Shown here one piece after another: positions 12,628 through 15,549 of a stretch of 15,549 nt of DNA; the stretch's first letter is position 1, and every line of letters starts with the position of its first letter. The position numbers were made by a program, and so were the translations under genes. Location of the stretch: assembly GCA_026396535.1 (NCBI GenBank), contig JAPLWP010000149.1:1-15549 (forward strand), given 5' to 3'. The DNA comes from Candidatus Magasanikiibacteriota bacterium (GTDB lineage Bacteria; Patescibacteriota; Patescibacteriia; Magasanikbacterales; GWA2-37-8). The notes under the pieces were generated by a model. That model did no database searches and was not told the origin of the DNA. It saw nothing but the letters and a program-made list of their open reading frames with translations.

Positions 12628-14368
12628 AATTATTTGTACTCTGCTGTGAATTATAAATCTGGACATACTCCGGAGAAGTAGTCATAATGGTATCATGCGT
12701 GCCGGTAGCCAGCACTTCCCCTTCCATCAATAATACAATTTGATCATACTTCTCAATTGGTCCAATTTTTTGGGTGACAGAAATCAAAGTAAGCCCTGGA
12801 TAATTGCGATCGATATTTTCCAAAATTTTTCTTTCCGTATCTGTATCTACTCGAGCCGTAAAATCATCCAACAATAGTACTTTTGGATTTAGTGCCAAAG
12901 CTCTGGCCAACATTATTCTTTGTTTTTGTCCGCCTGATAAACTGGTGCCGCGCTCCGACACCACTGTATCTAATTTTTCCGGTAGAGCTTGTACAAAATC
13001 AGTGAGTTCAGCCGTAGCAATTGCTTTTTCCAGATCAGAATCATTTACCAAATTGCTAAAAGCGATATTTTCACGCAAACTCAGATTAAAAATTACACTG
13101 TCTTGAAATACCATCGCTACTTGCGCGTGTAAATTTTGTTTGTCATATTTATCAATCTCTACTTCATCATAGCCGACGCTACCTTCACTAGGAGTGGTAA
13201 GTCCGGTCAACGCATAAAGCAGCTGCGTCTTGCCCGCAGCGGTCGGACCAATGACCGCGGTCTTCGTACCAGGACGCGCTACGAAAGAAATATTTTTCAG
13301 CACCCGGTGCTGACCATAGGCCATCGTCATATTTTTTATTTCCACCAATCCATGCAGATCTTTTTTTATCAAACCCAGAGCTTCCACATGTTTGGCATTT
13401 AACACTTCGGACACACGCTGATAAGACGCGCCCGCTTGAGCAATCACATTGCTCATAAAACCAATAATAAGAATCGGGAAAATAAGAATAGCGAGATAAC
13501 TATTAAAAGCAGTGAAATCACCCAAACTCATTGCGCCGCTGATTACTAAATGACCACCAAAGGTAAGAATGATAAGGGTAGCCAAATTGGTAGCAAAAGT
13601 AATTACCGGAATAAGGATAGCAAACAAACGTAAAATATTCAGACCAATATCTCTTGCTTCTTTATTGGCCGCAAAAAACTTTTCATATTCTGAAATCTGA
13701 GAATTGATCAGTCGGATCAAAGCCGCCCCTAAAATACTTTCATTAATAACTTTATTTAGCCAATCAATCGCTTCTTGTGCTTTTTTAAAAAGCTTGCGCA
13801 CCTGCTTGAGTACAAAATAAAAAGTCCCGCCGATAATTGGCACGACCATCAGCACCGCCAAACCCAATTTCCAATTGATAAGAAGTAAAAGCACACTCGC
13901 TCCCAAAATCAAAAATACTGACGACACTATCGAAGCAATAGCTTGGGCTACAAAATTTTTCACCGCATCAATATCTGAGGTCAAATTTGTAAGCAATTTC
14001 GACGGAGTTACTTTTTGAATATAAGCGTATTCTTGCAAAGAAATTTTATCAGTCAAATCGCGGCGTAGATCGCGAGCCACTCTTTCAGACACATAAGTCT
14101 GCACTATACTTTGCAAATAAGTGAAGATAAAAATAAAAATTGCAACTAACACAAATTCTATCACTACAGTACGCAGCACAAAATTGCCATGTACAAAAGA
14201 ATCAATAGCACGCGACATAATCTTGGGCACTGCCAAATTCAATCCATTGCTAAGAATGGTCAAAAACACCAAAAGCCCTACCGGCCAGCGATAGGGTTTT
14301 AGTAAACTAAATAAGGTTTTTTCTTTAGGTTTGTTGATAATAGTAGACATATTATTATCTTTTTTCAT
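12611..14368 (-). CDS. ABC exporter half-transporter, subunit with the degenerate ATP site
   Basis: A 585-aa half-transporter with six membrane helices (about 28-315) and an ATPase domain. Walker A is GPTAAGKT (374-381), Q-loop Gln422, signature LSGGQ (477-481). Walker B is LLLDD, with Asp502 where the catalytic Glu should be, and the switch His is Gln533 (SVTQK). These two changes mark the non-hydrolysing site of heterodimeric exporters; its intact LSGGQ completes the working site of the partner encoded next. It is first in the operon. Start ATG 14368 is the longest; ATG 14350 is also possible and neither has an SD. Confidence 0.92.
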   Translation of the reverse strand: MKKDNNMSTIINKPKEKTLFSLLKPYRWPVGLLVFLTILSNGLNLAVPKIMSRAIDSFVHGNFVLRTVVIEFVLVAIFIFIFTYLQSIVQTYVSERVARDLRRDLTDKISLQEYAYIQKVTPSKLLTNLTSDIDAVKNFVAQAIASIVSSVFLILGASVLLLLINWKLGLAVLMVVPIIGGTFYFVLKQVRKLFKKAQEAIDWLNKVINESILGAALIRLINSQISEYEKFFAANKEARDIGLNILRLFAILIPVITFATNLATLIILTFGGHLVISGAMSLGDFTAFNSYLAILIFPILIIGFMSNVIAQAGASYQRVSEVLNAKHVEALGLIKKDLHGLVEIKNMTMAYGQHRVLKNISFVARPGTKTAVIGPTAAGKTQLLYALTGLTTPSEGSVGYDEVEIDKYDKQNLHAQVAMVFQDSVIFNLSLRENIAFSNLVNDSDLEKAIATAELTDFVQALPEKLDTVVSERGTSLSGGQKQRIMLARALALNPKVLLLDDFTARVDTDTERKILENIDRNYPGLTLISVTQKIGPIEKYDQIVLLMEGEVLATGTHDTIMTTSPEYVQIYNSQQSTNNYELQT

Positions 14369-14392
14369 ACAAATTTTACTTAGCCATACACC

Positions 14393-14421
14393 ACTATATT
14401 ATATATCTACTTTCAATACAA
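14393..14421 (-). promoter_or_regulatory. Promoter of the ABC exporter operon
   Basis: Minus strand TTGTAT (14416-14421), 17 nt, TATAGT (14393-14398), lying in the 70-nt gap after the phosphodiester glycosidase stop. The leader is about 20 nt. Confidence 0.55.
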
Positions 14422-14438
14422 TGCCACCTCAAATGAAA

Positions 14439-15509
14439 TTACATTTTCTTCAACAAACTTACTGATACCCACTCCTGTTTTTCACTAATTCGGGCCCAAC
14501 CATTTTTTTCCTGGAAAATTGTGACGGTAACCCCCTTGGCCAAACGACGCACCACCGCTCCCTTGGCGTTGGCCGCATTACGAACATTGAGATCTTTTAT
14601 AGTTACAGTAGCGCGATACAAAATTGGTGTGGCTCCCATGAGATAAGGCAAGGTTCTGCCCGGTGACACAAAATATTGTCCTGGCAAATTGTAGGCACAG
14701 GTAGCACTACCACCGCCATCAGCCTGCATCTGATTTTCTACCGGCACTCCAGCATCGAGTAGCGCTTGGCTAGCCTCACTCACTGTAGCGCTTTGACTAC
14801 AATATACTACCAACTCTTTACCATCATTTTTTATACCCAAAAATAATCGGGCAGTCGCCCCACCATTACCATCACTCTTGAAAGTGAAAGGTGAAAAACC
14901 TTCTACTGCTTGATCTCCGGTACTAGTGCTAACAAAAGCATTTTCGTCAAAATCAGAAATTTGACCAGTGAATTTTTCATTATTAATAATTAACATTTTA
15001 CGCGCCTGAGCCATATCACTATCCGGACGGCTACCACTAGTAATATAAGTACCACTAGCTGAAGTATTTTTCAGACCCAAACTCAAATCAGTAGTTGGAA
15101 CAGTAATATTAAAAAATGGCACATTCCACAAAAACTTTACATTTGGGTTGTCTATTTTCATTTGTTCCGCAACCATTTTTGGCACGGCCCAATCTTGCAA
15201 AGTGGTAGTCGACAGAGCTGGATCAATTTCATCAAATGGCGCTTTGGCCGGACCCCAGCTTACCGGAGGAGTGGATGAGCTAATAAAATTTATTTGACTG
15301 TATGGCAAATAAATAAATGTGAGATAATCTAGATAACCATTGCCCGTAGGCGCTTTCATAAAACTAGACACTCCCCGCTCTTTCACCCAATTCATCGCAG
15401 TGTATCCAGCAGGAGTAGTAGCTTGCCACGGCGGAGCAACTTTGGCCAACACGGGAGAGGACGCTAATAAAAGCGAAGCTACCATCAAAAAAGAAAAAAG
15501 TTTTCGCAT
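14439..15509 (-). CDS. Secreted phosphodiester-glycosidase-like protein with C-terminal SH3 domain
   Basis: A 356-aa exported protein. Residues 1-22 are a signal peptide ending SSPVLA. The central region (about 35-300) resembles the phosphodiester glycosidase (NAGPA-type) domain, with the hallmark near residue 262, QADGGGSATCAYN, and a preceding VSEASQALLDAGV helix. Residues 301-355 form a bacterial SH3 domain (LNVRNAANAKGAVV, GVTVTIFQEKNGWARI, EWVSVSLL), which usually binds cell wall. The family cleaves sugar phosphodiesters; the substrate here is unknown, with surface polysaccharide or peptidoglycan likely. No operon partner: the ABC operon downstream has its own promoter. A TATAAT at 15539-15544 on the minus strand is a plausible -10. 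Confidence 0.85.
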   Translation of the reverse strand: MRKLFSFLMVASLLLASSPVLAKVAPPWQATTPAGYTAMNWVKERGVSSFMKAPTGNGYLDYLTFIYLPYSQINFISSSTPPVSWGPAKAPFDEIDPALSTTTLQDWAVPKMVAEQMKIDNPNVKFLWNVPFFNITVPTTDLSLGLKNTSASGTYITSGSRPDSDMAQARKMLIINNEKFTGQISDFDENAFVSTSTGDQAVEGFSPFTFKSDGNGGATARLFLGIKNDGKELVVYCSQSATVSEASQALLDAGVPVENQMQADGGGSATCAYNLPGQYFVSPGRTLPYLMGATPILYRATVTIKDLNVRNAANAKGAVVRRLAKGVTVTIFQEKNGWARISEKQEWVSVSLLKKM

Positions 15510-15549
15510 ATAAATTATAATAGAATTAACATTTTTTTATTATAACATA

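Overview
This window reads as a chromosomal segment of an AT-rich bacterium, most likely a Patescibacteria (CPR) lineage. That placement is an inference from gene content: many short single-gene units, tiny membrane proteins, secreted proteins with Ser/Thr-rich stalks, a DoxX family protein next to a cytochrome b5, a YjdF-like membrane protein, and almost no Shine-Dalgarno (SD) sequences in front of host-like genes. TGA is used as a stop (for example pyrD), so the TGA-recoding CPR lineages are unlikely. No rRNA, tRNA, CRISPR array, transposase or integrase was seen.

Positions 1-5450 form a metabolic and redox block. It holds a partial DoxX protein with a Cys/His-rich N-terminus, a two-gene operon of an acetolactate-synthase-type ThDP enzyme and a succinate-semialdehyde-dehydrogenase-like ALDH, a lipoprotein with a CuA-type cupredoxin domain, and a cytochrome b5 - DoxX operon that converges on it. 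Positions 5589-6239 encode a six-helix YjdF-like membrane protein that ends in a very strong terminator hairpin.

Two short GC-rich islands (about 6300-6790 and 8040-8350) flank the class 2 dihydroorotate dehydrogenase gene pyrD. Each carries one minus-strand small gene with GC-ending codons and a textbook SD, in contrast to the neighbours. Each is followed about 50 nt downstream by a long inverted repeat that shares the core GCGAACGGT. The first gene (a Tat-type lipoprotein) has a leader that can fold into two mutually exclusive hairpins, one of them terminator-like. The second encodes a 65-aa Pro/Arg-rich basic protein behind a consensus promoter.

Positions 8450-10870 contain a DEAD-box RNA helicase with a consensus promoter and a roughly 100-nt structured 5' UTR whose 15-bp hairpin ends 4 nt before the start codon. 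Upstream of it are a membrane-anchored cupredoxin-like protein lacking most copper ligands and a 49-aa Lmo0937-type membrane protein preceded by a perfect 20-bp palindrome.

Positions 10867-14368 encode a heterodimeric ABC exporter with one consensus and one degenerate ATP site. Positions 14439-15509 encode a secreted phosphodiester-glycosidase-like protein with a C-terminal SH3 domain. The strongest candidates for something undescribed are the paired GC-rich cassettes, the attenuator-like leader of the first one, and the helicase 5' UTR.
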